A DNA stretch of 17,526 bases from Cephalothrix spiralis. Lineage: Eukaryota > Nemertea > Palaeonemertea > Archinemertea > Cephalotrichidae. The notes below the pieces were generated by a model, which was given only the letters and a program-made list of their open reading frames with translations, searched no databases and was not told where the DNA came from. Position numbers and translations under genes: made by a program. The DNA lies in assembly GCA_032353305.1 (NCBI GenBank), contig JAUCNG010382258.1, forward strand, positions 1 to 17,526, read 5' to 3'. Positions within the stretch are counted from its first letter, which is position 1, and each line of letters begins with the position of its first letter. Positions 9,701 through 15,002 of the stretch are shown here, piece after piece.

Positions 9701-10956
9701 CCTGGTTTCCAGGGATTAATCAAACAAAGCTCTTGTGTTTTGAGGGCCAGATTTTAACATTTCTAATAAAATGACATTTGTGTAATCTATGTGACTATAA
9801 ATTTTAATGACACACCTCATGAATATGTTGATTCTTTTAGGTTTATTTTTAAAAGCGCATCATTTTTCTCTCTCAAATCTGTTATCAAACAAACTGTTAA
9901 TGTCGTTAATTTTGCTAAATACATGTACATGTATTTAGATCTCATTCCAGTCTGTTAAAATGTTAAGTGCCTCATAAGCCTGCTTAAGACTGGTAGCCTC
10001 CGTTTATTTTATGTAATTATTTGATATCTTTTTTTTGTGCTTGTGGCACTTGAATAAACAACTCATATAAACATCTTTCCTTCGTTATAAAAAGTCAAAG
10101 ATGTAATAAGATCTTATTTAGCCTAAAAATTGCTCAATATACGCCGCTCATGGATCTTGTTATACAGTATAGCATTTAGGAAAGAAAATGTAACAGAAAT
10201 ATTTTCAAATCATCCAATTTTTAAGTGTACATGTATAATTACCCGTTTTGATGTCAAATCATATCCGCCATCCAAGGCAAATACCTGTTCCTAAAGAAGA
10301 AAAATTAATCAGTATTGGGAAATCCAACAATTGTCTCTTACTCTAAAACTAAGTCCCTTTTTGCTGAATATTTTCAGAGTGGCGACAGCATATTCAAATC
10401 AACCCGGTCAAACAACTGATTTAATAATGAAGGGATTGAGTTTTGTTATTTCAAGTCATTTGGCCACCAACAAGTTAAATCTACCTCACTGAATGAATAC
10501 CTACAGGTTTCATATCATGCTTGATATGGTTTTCGATTAAATTCAGGTCAACAATTTCAAACTTAACAAATTCAATATTTGTTTCCAAGATGACCACAAA
10601 TTTTTTTCAAAAGGGCGTATTGCAGTTTTATGTCAATAAGCCAGTTCGTAATAACTACTGTGGATGTCTGAGATATCAATTAAACATTTGTAGATTTATA
10701 AACATTATAGACGGGAGACGCGTCTAGATACTTCAGGTACAGTCGCTACAATTTTTTTACAAAAACAGCTATAGATTTTGAACCGTCTACTAAAATTGTA
10801 TGCTGTATCTGTTGTGCTATATAGTCTTCTTACCTTCCCATTGACTTCAACAACTGCTTTATCTTCAATAATACGAACAATTTTCTTAACTCCTTTGTTA
10901 TGTTCAGCTTCAGAGAGAGGCCTTACTATAGTAATAGCTTTTATTTTCTCAGAGAC
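545..10956 (-). CDS. Divergent kinesin motor-domain gene, nine visible exons (partial at both ends)
   Basis: Join on the minus strand: 10956-10834, 10290-10243, 9314-9231, 8240-8178, 2387-2313, 1840-1761, 1549-1430, 965-831, 728-545. Every junction has AG before and GT after the exon. Phases are 0,0,0,0,0,2,2,2 and the frame is open throughout, giving about 304 residues. Landmarks in order: VRPLSEAE (first strand, ~res 11-18), EQVFALD (~42-48), [11 protein letters not shown] and [12 protein letters not shown]-loop GASKSGKS (84-91), [46 protein letters not shown], and [13 protein letters not shown] with RRIPF near the end. These match the kinesin motor fold in the correct order. Kinesins are microtubule-binding ATPases of the cytoskeleton. 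Here Switch I and Switch II are eroded (see findings), so force generation is doubtful. The 'REH..LG' segment resembles kinesin-3, but the subfamily is uncertain. The start exon and C-terminal region were not found. Confidence 0.87.
653..715. repeat. Inverted repeat within kinesin exon I
   Basis: caatgtcctacc (653-664) and ggtaggacattg (704-715) are exact inverted repeats 39 bases apart, inside predicted coding sequence. A stem-loop in the transcript is possible. Confidence 0.85.
831..965 (-). CDS. Kinesin exon H: Switch II region
   Basis: This is a 135-bp exon between acacaattctag and GCCT|gtaagt, open with phase 2 at both ends. It encodes [11 protein letters not shown]..., then [14 protein letters not shown]. 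The order fits 'SH.VF.I.V' followed by 'L.LVDLAGSE'. The Switch II motif DLAGSE is replaced by DICDKS, losing the invariant Gly that contacts the ATP gamma-phosphate. Confidence 0.78.
1010..1315 (-). mobile_element. Probable tRNA-derived SINE, inside kinesin intron G-H
   Basis: Read on the minus strand, it begins near gggcatgtggctcgg. It then has TGGTTATGTGGTAGAACATC, close to a polymerase III A box (TGGYNNAGTGG, 10 of 11). It ends with a short (aga) run, tatagaagaagaagg, as SINE tails do. A clear B box is not visible. The hexamer gtagcc occurs on both flanks and could be a short target duplication. It lies within the intron between exons G and H of the kinesin. Confidence 0.45.
1430..1549 (-). 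CDS. Kinesin exon G: Switch I region
   Basis: This is a 120-bp exon between gttatttttaag and AAAG|gtatgt. The first base completes the codon split from exon F (Ile) and the last two bases start the next split codon. It encodes [28 protein letters not shown] and [11 protein letters not shown]. This matches 'YV.GLSE..V.....I..L...G...R' closely. The Switch I consensus NxxSSRSH is replaced by a sequence around DLRAHRERH. Confidence 0.87.
1761..1840 (-). CDS. Kinesin exon F
   Basis: This is an 80-bp exon between cccattttcaag and AAT|gtgagt. It encodes [17 protein letters not shown] then KIREHNHLG, ending in phase 2. It aligns with the kinesin '(E)IYNE.V.DLLNP....L.VREH..LG' region. 'VREHP.LGPYVE' is typical of kinesin-3, the main reason for suspecting that subfamily. 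Confidence 0.88.
1841..2312. other. Kinesin intron E-F, no feature seen
   Basis: AT-rich intron sequence between exons E and F. Short apparent frames around 2066-2289 show no protein-like pattern. Confidence 0.7.
2313..2387 (-). CDS. Kinesin exon E
   Basis: This is a 25-codon exon between tttattttccag and GAG|gtaaaa. It encodes [13 protein letters not shown]... ending TTVTFLE, matching 'LF..I......F.V.VSYLE' of kinesins. The intron that separates it from exon D (2388-8177) is about 5.8 kb and contains the receptor gene on the other strand. Confidence 0.85.
2890..3072 (+). repeat. 42-bp direct repeat pair, 141 bp apart
   Basis: cgaagttttaaaggagaaca and the 22 bases after it occur identically at 2890-2931 and 3031-3072. 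Both are followed by similar c/t-agg. The pair lies in the long kinesin intron. Confidence 0.95.
3779..3799. repeat. 21-bp perfect inverted repeat
   Basis: caagagggca and tgccctcttg flank a single T. It is located just upstream (on the minus strand) of the unexplained frame at 3569-3769. Confidence 0.9.
4646..4667. repeat. 22-bp perfect palindrome
   Basis: caaggtctcat is followed directly by its complement atgagaccttg. It lies about 100 bp upstream of decayed receptor copy 1. Confidence 0.9.
4776..4981 (+). pseudogene. Decayed copy 1 of the receptor gene 5' end
   Basis: It starts gatgtccaacacagaatttc, almost the same as the real gene's start (5609 onward). It continues with recognisable pieces: ggattacaatcg, ttccaaatcaca, cgttcatg, gaattgca, aatattgcaattaagac. 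It ends near aatacacttgg, the equivalent of codons 74-76. Frame is lost by many indels and the segment around codons 18-34 is deleted. It is the most upstream of three head-to-tail copies. Confidence 0.85.
4982..5253 (+). pseudogene. Decayed copy 2 of the receptor gene 5' end
   Basis: It runs from acgtgatgtgtccctaa through tatttctattggttttgg, then gacgatggaggaaggctg, aagctgctcaatgattacaa, ttaagttcccaaatcacac and ends gactgttagcatttgg. It carries an extra ~50-bp AT-rich stretch around 5041-5090 flanked by repeated aataattattgtg. Stops and frameshifts are present. The next copy begins immediately with acgtgat. Confidence 0.87.
5254..5605 (+). pseudogene. Decayed copy 3 of the receptor gene 5' end, with internal minisatellite
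   Basis: It starts acgtgatctccctcacaggatttctgat and keeps ccaaaaaatcacaccgtt (codons ~45-51). It is then expanded by a 52-bp tandem array and closes with aggagtactgactgttaac and acttgg (codons 69-76). The intact gene begins two bases later, so the duplication joint is the same as between the other copies. Confidence 0.85.
5347..5580 (+). repeat. 52-bp minisatellite derived from receptor coding sequence (~4.5 units)
   Basis: Units start at 5347, 5399, 5451, 5503 and 5555 (last one partial) at an exact 52-bp spacing. Each holds caaatattgcaattaagacg and cgaaataggaattgcactca. The unit matches receptor codons ~55-67 (gaattgcacttatacaaata onwards). Because 52 is not a multiple of 3, the array cannot be an in-frame protein repeat. 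Confidence 0.95.
5608..6894 (+). CDS. Nicotinic acetylcholine receptor-like Cys-loop channel subunit (alpha type), intronless
   Basis: This encodes 428 aa, a plasma-membrane subunit of a pentameric ligand-gated ion channel. Start: ATG at 5608 (gccATG, G at -3) or the next codon at 5611. A signal peptide lies at about 1-20 (FLILLLLLV core). The ligand-binding domain spans ~25-235, with loop D W76, loop [10 protein letters not shown] (107-115), the Cys-loop C151-x13-C165, and loop B GSWTYD (W172). Loop C has vicinal cysteines C217-C218 after Y215, the alpha-subunit signature. Membrane segments are M1 ~237-258, M2 ~266-286, M3 ~298-320 and M4 ~399-421. E265 just before M2 (position -1') is the residue linked with cation selectivity, and leucine 9' is kept. 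Sequons lie at N47, N211 and N214. The M3-M4 loop is short and carries a 14-residue duplication. There are no introns, unlike most animal receptor genes, so a retrocopy origin is possible, though no poly(A) tract follows. It is nested inside a kinesin intron on the opposite strand. Native ligand is unknown. Confidence 0.93.
   Translation: MMSNTIFLILLLLLVKNRYCEISDEGRLLNKLLNDYNRFSRPVKFPNHTVHVEFGIALIQILHLDTTKGVLTVNTWTRYRWKDNLIKWDPINYSYIGEVRLPSDKIWQPDIILYNSVDSVEKTDKEEKYLAMISSDGTVLKLDKNTFSSTCSINAEYFPFDEQICYLKFGSWTYDNLKVSISFLDKKDEVDINDFVSSSEWTILDASAHKNITNYTCCTVPFESLYFTLKVRRWPGFYVHTLILPCVLLSILTLIMFWIPPDSCERLGFGTNLLLGFLFLLMVLSDLIPPSSSSIPRLGLFYTINMIMISFSMVNSRVVFSCYSRNTKLPKWIRYLIDILAKCLCADSTKKEIIQRQLNESEVNNTESTQDLDKSEVNNTESTQDIDIKDNANNPDWKTVAIILDRVMFFIYLAVLIATFFKCFPSIH
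6688..6771 (+). repeat. 42-bp in-frame tandem duplication in the receptor M3-M4 loop
   Basis: Two near-identical 42-bp units (6688-6729, 6730-6771) encode [14 protein letters not shown] and [14 protein letters not shown]. The duplication keeps the frame and lies in the intracellular loop, which varies in length between subunits. Confidence 0.95.
6895..8177. other. Receptor 3' flank and right part of kinesin intron D-E
   Basis: Non-coding. ggcaaaaatttacaa is repeated at 7031-7045 and 7493-7507, and an imperfect inverted end (caggaggtcaggcaaaaatt on the minus strand at ~7576) suggests an old repeat of ~550 bp at about 7026-7576. The first AATAAA after the receptor stop that I noticed is at 7692, too far to assign with confidence. 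Confidence 0.45.
8178..8240 (-). CDS. Kinesin exon D: P-loop (Walker A)
   Basis: This is a 21-codon exon between ttaattttcag and TCT|gtaagt. It encodes [11 protein letters not shown] followed by [10 protein letters not shown]. With exon C it forms GASKSGKS. Kinesin P-loops are normally GQTGSGKT/S, so the Gly, Gly-Lys-Ser nucleotide contacts are kept while the usual QTG is replaced by ASK. 'PGIVRS' matches the family's 'GIIPR' turn. Confidence 0.88.
8241..8760. other. Kinesin intron C-D, left part
   Basis: Non-coding. The words tgcgaagcgagg (~8597 and ~8744) recur in two diverged direct copies about 145 bp apart, suggesting a further old repeat next to element copy A. Confidence 0.5.
8761..8828 (+). 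repeat. 34-bp tandem duplication at the edge of element copy A
   Basis: Two units starting aattttaagatttgatttgg (8761, 8795), differing at one base, each end with cccagtta, the first bases of the element's terminal repeat. Confidence 0.93.
8821..9060 (+). mobile_element. GC-rich TIR element, copy A (right end truncated)
   Basis: The left end CCCAGTTAACATTTCCCAGC matches copies B and C. The interior holds repeated agcgggaattgg and agcggcaattgggcgg blocks. The usual right end (attgccgc...gttaactggg) is missing and similarity fades near 9060. Two tandem 34-bp units (8761-8794, 8795-8828) overlap the left end, so the first bases of the terminal repeat are duplicated. It lies in kinesin intron C-D. 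Confidence 0.75.
9231..9314 (-). CDS. Kinesin exon C: helix before the P-loop
   Basis: This is a 28-codon exon between tttttatttcag and GCT|gtaagt. It encodes [19 protein letters not shown] then VTLMSFGA. It aligns with the kinesin pattern 'VY...V.PLV..ALEGYN.T.FAYGQ'. The last two residues (Gly-Ala) are the first two of the P-loop, so an intron interrupts the Walker A motif. Confidence 0.88.
9315..10242. other. Kinesin intron B-C
   Basis: AT-rich, with no gene signal. It holds a 24-bp perfect palindrome at 9915-9938. Confidence 0.7.
9915..9938. repeat. 24-bp perfect palindrome
   Basis: ctaaatacatgt is followed directly by acatgtatttag. Alternating tacatgta words like this are common in invertebrate non-coding DNA. 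Confidence 0.9.
10243..10290 (-). CDS. Kinesin exon B
   Basis: This is a 16-codon exon bordered by tttcttctttag and CGG|gtaatt. It encodes [16 protein letters not shown]. This corresponds to the 'F.FD.VFD' strand and turn that precedes the first helix in kinesin motors. It is phase 0 at both ends and far too short for ORF callers. Confidence 0.82.
10291..10833. other. Kinesin intron A-B, no feature seen
   Basis: AT-rich intron between exons A and B. The open frame at 10521-10727 (+) has no protein-like pattern. Confidence 0.65.
10834..10956 (-). CDS. Kinesin exon A (first visible): beta-1 and VRP motif
   Basis: This is a 41-codon exon. The acceptor reads tttttaatttag before GTCTCT and the donor is AAG|gtaaga. 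It encodes the N-terminal strand of the motor, with [14 protein letters not shown] at residues 5-18 (kinesins usually have V.VR.RPL), followed by [15 protein letters not shown]. It begins in phase 0 with Val, not Met, so at least one upstream coding exon should exist at higher coordinates. I could not identify one between 10957 and 13034. Confidence 0.87.
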
Positions 10957-11127
10957 CTAAATTAAAAACAAAGTATATATATAAAACATTTCTCTGTCAA
11001 TTTTTATGTACAGTTCCTGTGGAAGTTCCGGGTCAAAAACATTTCTAAATTGGTATATTTTTGAAGCAATTCCAACACGAAAAATGGCTTTCCGATAGAC
11101 TATTTCCCTATTATGAACAACAGAGCC

Positions 11128-11152
11128 GGGCTGTGCGCGAAGAGCGCAGCCC
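11128..11152. repeat. GC-rich hairpin in a repeat-like stretch
   Basis: gggctgtgcgcgaagagcgcagccc can fold with one bulged base. The surrounding 11100-11230 also has ggatccaggggcccacc and looks like repeat sequence, not gene. Confidence 0.55.
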
Positions 11153-11317
11153 CTAGCGATGTTGGATCCAGGGGCCCACCATAGGCTGAGCGATTTTAGG
11201 GGTGTCCAGAGCAAAAAACTTTTAAGACTCTATTAAGGATACATTAGATATTATACACTTTTGGCGTACCAAGCTTGGCAACCTTCCTGGCATATTTTCG
11301 GCCCCGCAAAAATCTCG

Positions 11318-11483
11318 GAAGTGCGGGCTTAAACCCATCAACCCTTATATTTTCAAATGGAAAGCTTGTGGAAATTCTAGGTTCAAGTTTATATTTTATT
11401 GGGGGCCGGACTTTTTTGGGCGCACCACGGGCAAAAATTTGGCCCATATTGCATAAATCTCATAGTGCGGGCCCAATATCCCA
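11318..11483 (+). repeat. Repeat block R, copy 1
   Basis: It contains aagtgcgggctt, ttatattttcaaatggaaag, cttgtggaaattctaggtt, ggggccggacttttttggg and ends aatatcccagtaac. The same blocks in the same order occur inverted at 14629-14966. Pieces of the block also recur inside 11484-11679. Confidence 0.8.
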
Positions 11484-11679
11484 GTAACCAATATATTTTC
11501 TGAAGGTTTGTTCAAAATGTAGGTTTCAGATTAAATTTTCAAGGGGCCCGGACCTTTTTTGGGGCCCTCGGGCAAAAAAGCTTTTTTTACCTGACAATTT
11601 TTTTGTGGGGGCCCGCTCGAAAATTTTATCTGGAACCAATATTTTGTTTGAACAAGCCTTCAGAAAATATAAGGGTTAC
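11484..11679. mobile_element. 196-bp inverted-repeat element with 33-bp arms
   Basis: Left arm 11484-11516 and right arm 11647-11679 are inverted repeats matching at 30 of 33 positions; the arms start gtaacc and contain tatattttctgaagg. The interior holds ggggcccggacctttttt and its partial inverse. It sits exactly between the block 11318-11483 and element copy B. Confidence 0.75.
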
Positions 11680-11973
11680 CAGTTAATATTTCCCAGCTGC
11701 AAACTAGCGGGAATTGGGCGACGGCGATGGAATCTGACGGGCCGCCAGCGAGTTTCGCGCAATTCCCGCCCGATTAGCGGCAATTAGGCGGATTTTGAGC
11801 GATGTTCGCTTTATTTGGCGGCAATTGGGCGACAAAATAAGTGGGCCGCCAACGATTCGCTAAGCGGCCCGCCTGGTCCCCACCGGCAACAATCGCTGGT
11901 GGCCCGCTGGCGGCATCGTAGCCATTCGTTAGCCAGCGGCCCGCTATATTGCCGCTTTGTAATGTTAACTGGG
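11679..11973 (+). mobile_element. GC-rich TIR element, copy B
   Basis: This is ~295 bp with ends ccagttaatatttcccagc and, inverted, cccagttaacattacaaagc. The interior has several agcggcaattgggcg-like subrepeats and the block gattcgctaagcggcccgcc, shared with copies A and C. Long apparent frames across it on both strands are by-products of its GC content, not genes. Confidence 0.78.
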
Positions 11974-12007
11974 AAGGTAGACTTTAATAGATAGCATATA
12001 ACCAGGG

Positions 12008-12318
12008 GCCACATCACAGACAGGGGCGAATATGTCCTGACCATCTGAAAATACATTCTTATCTCAATTGAAACGACCCAAAATATTAAATGCATGTCTA
12101 AGTAAATATTTAACAGATCTCAAAACTTGACGGTCTTGAATCGTTAGGTGTAAACCTTAAACAGCTGCATGCGGCTTGCCGTATCAAAATCATTATAGTT
12201 AAATAAATATATACGATATCAATTAATTTGCGTGTTTCCGCACTTCAAAACTGAAAACTACCTAGCATTCAGGGTAATGTTTATCTTGGTTGCCCAATGC
12301 CCCTGTCTGTGATGTGGC
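12008..12318. mobile_element. 311-bp element with perfect 20-bp terminal inverted repeats
   Basis: gccacatcacagacaggggc (12008-12027) is repeated exactly, inverted, at 12299-12318. The interior is AT-rich and non-coding. 'atataa' occurs on both outer flanks, but a target duplication is not certain. It is probably a MITE. Confidence 0.6.
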
Positions 12319-12779
12319 ACAGTGGCACTTGATATAAGCGATACAAAATATTGTATATAAATTTAATAAACATGTAGTTTTAAATCATTTAAAAACCTTT
12401 TAACAATTTAATAGTGGCCCCCAGGTTGGAAGTTCCATATACCCTCGGTTACAGAAGCTTATTACAAAATTGCATACGAATGTCTAATTCATTATGCATG
12501 TTTATAATATAGAACGTACTAAAAATCTATCTTGTAACCAGAATTACATACAACCTGCATTTTTGTTTATAAAATTTTTTTACATATATTTCACTTCATT
12601 TGAAAATATAGCTATGCCAAACTATTCAATACAAATTTTATCAAAATATGTTAATTACGAACAGGTGAGTGGATATAATGATTGCAATTTTTTGCAACAT
12701 CATATTTTGAAATTTTTAATGTATGGAGATAGAGACAGAAAACAGACACGTGACATTAAATCAAACGGTAAGATTAAAC
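12319..12779. other. AT-rich intergenic stretch
   Basis: No gene was recognised. A strong splice-donor word (CAG|gtgagt, 12664) follows a short open stretch on the plus strand, but joining it to the acceptor at 13451 creates a stop. Confidence 0.5.
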
Positions 12780-12893
12780 TGTAGTTTTGGTTGCTTTTAT
12801 GATTTACGTAAAGCTTTTGATAGAGTTGATCACTCAACTATATGTTTGCCATTTATAGCCTCTGAAGCTAAACTTAACGTTTCTAAAATTGGT
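12780..12893 (+). pseudogene. Reverse-transcriptase fragment (non-LTR type motif)
   Basis: A short open stretch encodes FGCFYDLRKAFDRVDHST, matching the RT motif 'F.DL.KAFD.VDH' with its first catalytic Asp, typical of non-LTR retrotransposons. A stop follows at 12894. No other RT motif (such as F/YADD) or endonuclease was seen nearby, so this is a dead scrap. Confidence 0.65.
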
Positions 12894-13034
12894 TAATAGC
12901 TGGACCTATAGGAGAGGTACAAGTTGAAAAAGCCTAGTTGATTTGCATATGTGATTTTGCTTGGGGTTTGGAAGGGAGGGGGGGGGGGTAAGAGTTCATA
13001 TATCAAATTTAAAGTGGACATAGTTTATCCCTGC

Positions 13035-13392
13035 CAGACGTGTGCACCGACGTGAAACGGCTCGGCGGCCGATCCTTTTTGGTCACGGCGGCGGCCGCTT
13101 AGCTTGATTTTAGGGGCAGTCGGCGCTAAGCAAAAACACATTAGTTTTTGAAGACTTGCTGTCAATATTCCAAGAAAATGTAAAGGATTGAGGATTCATC
13201 CTTAAAAATCAAACCTCAATCTTTTCAAAAAGTGTAAACTAGAAAAAATTCTCGGCGGCGCGCCAATAATTACAACTGCGTTCGCGGCCGCGGCGCGCCG
13301 ATAATTACAACTGCGTTCGCGGCCGCGGCTCGCCGGGTGATTTTTATTGGCGGCGGTGGCGGATAGAAATCAATCGGCGGCGCACACGTCTG
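13035..13392 (-). mobile_element. Non-autonomous hAT-like MITE, copy 2 (longer, inverted relative to copy 1)
   Basis: This is a 358-bp element with ends CAGACGTGTGCACCG and, inverted, CAGACGTGTGCGCCG. It shares with copy 1 the blocks ttgacagcaagtcttcaaaa, ccaaaaaggatcgg and gattgatttctat (all on its minus strand). Flanking 8-mers atccctgc and actcctgt match at only 5 of 8 positions. Internally it has a 35-bp tandem pair and a hairpin (aaaggattgagg / cctcaatctttt). Confidence 0.7.
13257..13326 (+). repeat. 35-bp GC-rich tandem duplication inside MITE copy 2
   Basis: Two units (13257-13291 and 13292-13326) contain ggcgcgcc, ataattacaactgcg and ttcgcggccgc and differ at one base. A partial third start (ggctcgcc) follows. 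Confidence 0.93.
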
Positions 13393-13453
13393 ACTCCTGT
13401 ACTGCTTAAGAACTTATTTATAGTTATTTGGCAAAACTTTTTTTGTTTCAGAA

Positions 13454-14193
13454 ATGAGTTATTTAATAAAAACCGATTTGGCAGTGAATCAGAGTACATG
13501 TAAAGGGAAAAGGTTTTGTGGAATAAGCCTGTTCCTAACATCAGCTCTTTTAAGCGCAGCACATTTGCTACTGGTAAAAGAAATCAAGCATGTTCCAATT
13601 TTACAAATAAATTTCTGCCGTTTTGCAGTTCAACTTTTGTTTACATGTCTGCTACAACTTTATGAAAGACAACCATTTATAATTTGTGACAAAAAAGACC
13701 AAGGATATATTAAAGTGTTTGTGCTTTTTTGGCAGCTATTTTTGGAGCCACTGCGTTAACTTGTGTACGCAGGCTAAAACATGTGCATTACGTCACAGCA
13801 ATGTCAAATGTTTCAATCTATGGTAGCCTTGTATTGGGCATAGCTTGCCTCACTACTGGAAATTGGGTTATTCCAGCGGACTTTGCAACCTGGCTAAAGA
13901 TATTAGGGGTTGGATGCGCTGCGGCCACGATTCAACTCTGCGTTACGGTTGCTACAAAGATGGAAAATATTTCAACAGGAGGAGTTCTGTTAACTACACA
14001 AATAGTTTTTTTATTCATTTTTCAATGTTCATTTTACCACGAGTACCCAAATTTGTTTAGTTTATATGGATGTGCCTTAATAGTGCTCTGTGTCATAGCG
14101 TTTGGAATACGAAATATACGCGCTTCGAAAAAAGAAACAGAAATTGTAACACATAAAAGTTATGATTACATTCCGGTTGTATCAAAAGAATAG
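13454..14193 (+). pseudogene. SLC35G/EamA-type (drug/metabolite transporter family) copy, frameshifted and missing its middle
   Basis: The ATG at 13454 directly follows a good acceptor (ttttttttgtttcag, AG 13450-13451), so an upstream untranslated exon is likely. Frame 1 (13454-~13728) encodes two membrane segments around SLFLTSALLSAAHLLLVKEI and INFCRFAVQLLFTCLLQLYE. Frame 2 (13729-14193) starts without ATG at LAAIFGATALTCVRRL and gives about five more hydrophobic segments, then a soluble tail. It resembles SLC35G nucleotide-sugar/organic-solute transporter-like proteins of two EamA repeats (~350-400 aa). The joined length here is about 246 aa. Roughly 95 residues, the last segments of the first repeat, are missing at the joint. 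The frame changes at a run of six T (13725-13730), where one more T would restore it, so a base-call error is possible for that lesion but not for the missing middle. Product, if any, would be a membrane protein; the substrate is unknown. Confidence 0.75.
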
Positions 14194-14343
14194 TAAGTGC
14201 TGATTCTAAATCCACATTAAGACACAAATACAACTTATAAAGTTAGTTGTTTTGTCAGTTTCAGTAGTTGGATTGGTTTTCTCTTCTTTAGATTATTTTC
14301 CCGTGTACAATCTCGAGAAACGTCTCTTCCTACAAGAAGGGAG

Positions 14344-14628
14344 CCCAGTCAACATTTCCCAGTGGCAAACTAGCGGGAATTGGGCGACGGCGATGGAATC
14401 TGACGGGCCGCCAGCGAGTTTCGCGCTGTGTCGCGCAATTCCCGCCCGATTAGCGGCAAATGGGCGGATTTTGAGCGATGTTCGCTTTATTTAGCGGCAA
14501 TTGGGCGACAAAATAAGTGGGCCGTTAGCGATTCGCTAAGCGGCCCGCCTGGTCCCCGCCGGCAACAATCGCTTCGCCATTCGTTAGACAGCGGCCCGCT
14601 ATATTGCCGCTTTGTAATGTTAACTGGG
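14344..14628 (+). mobile_element. GC-rich TIR element, copy C
   Basis: This is 285 bp with ends cccagtcaacatttcccagt and, inverted, cccagttaacattacaaagc. It is nearly collinear with copy B (ctagcgggaattgggcgacg, gattcgctaagcggcccgcc, gcggcccgctatattgccgc). A clear target duplication was not found. It has no coding capacity. Confidence 0.78.
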
Positions 14629-14966
14629 TTACTGGGATATTTTGCTTGCACTGAACAGTGAACACCTACGTGATTTATGCGATATGTGCTACAAAAGGAT
14701 GTTTTTTGGCCCTTCTCGCGCCAAAAAGGGTCCGGCTCCTAGTCAATAAGATCAACCTATTTTTGTTTTATCTGCATGCTGAAAAATTTGGATTATATTG
14801 GAAAAATTTGGATTTTCAAGTCAGTGTGGAAAAAAAATTCAAGATGTAAGAATTATATTTATATCTATCCGGCCCCTATGAAAATATAAGTTTTACTTGA
14901 ACGGTTAAAACCTAGAATTTCCACAAGCTTTCCAAAAAATATAACGGTTGGTGGGGCCCGCACTTC
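14629..14966 (-). repeat. Repeat block R, copy 2 (inverted)
   Basis: The reverse complement carries agtgcgggcccc, cgttatattttttggaaagc, ttgtggaaattctaggtt, ggggccgga, then gccggaccctttttggcgcg, gcataaatc and aatatcccagtaa. It is interrupted by ~130 bp of AT-rich sequence (about 14740-14865). Confidence 0.7.
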
Positions 14967-15002
14967 TGTTACCAAAATTAGACCCTATATAGGTCGGTTC
15001 TA

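Noticed and set aside
10957-11214. 85-codon minus-strand frame as the missing first kinesin exon
   Set aside because: It runs directly into the acceptor of exon A and stops there, has no donor in phase 0, and overlaps repeat-like sequence with a GC-rich hairpin.
11811-12095. 94-codon minus-strand frame
   Set aside because: It spans element copy B and the end of the 12008-12318 element; no protein pattern.
12494-12784. 96-codon plus-strand frame as an exon upstream of the SLC35G-like gene
   Set aside because: A strong donor occurs at 12664, but joining it to the acceptor at 13451 gives an immediate stop, and the peptide has no recognisable pattern.
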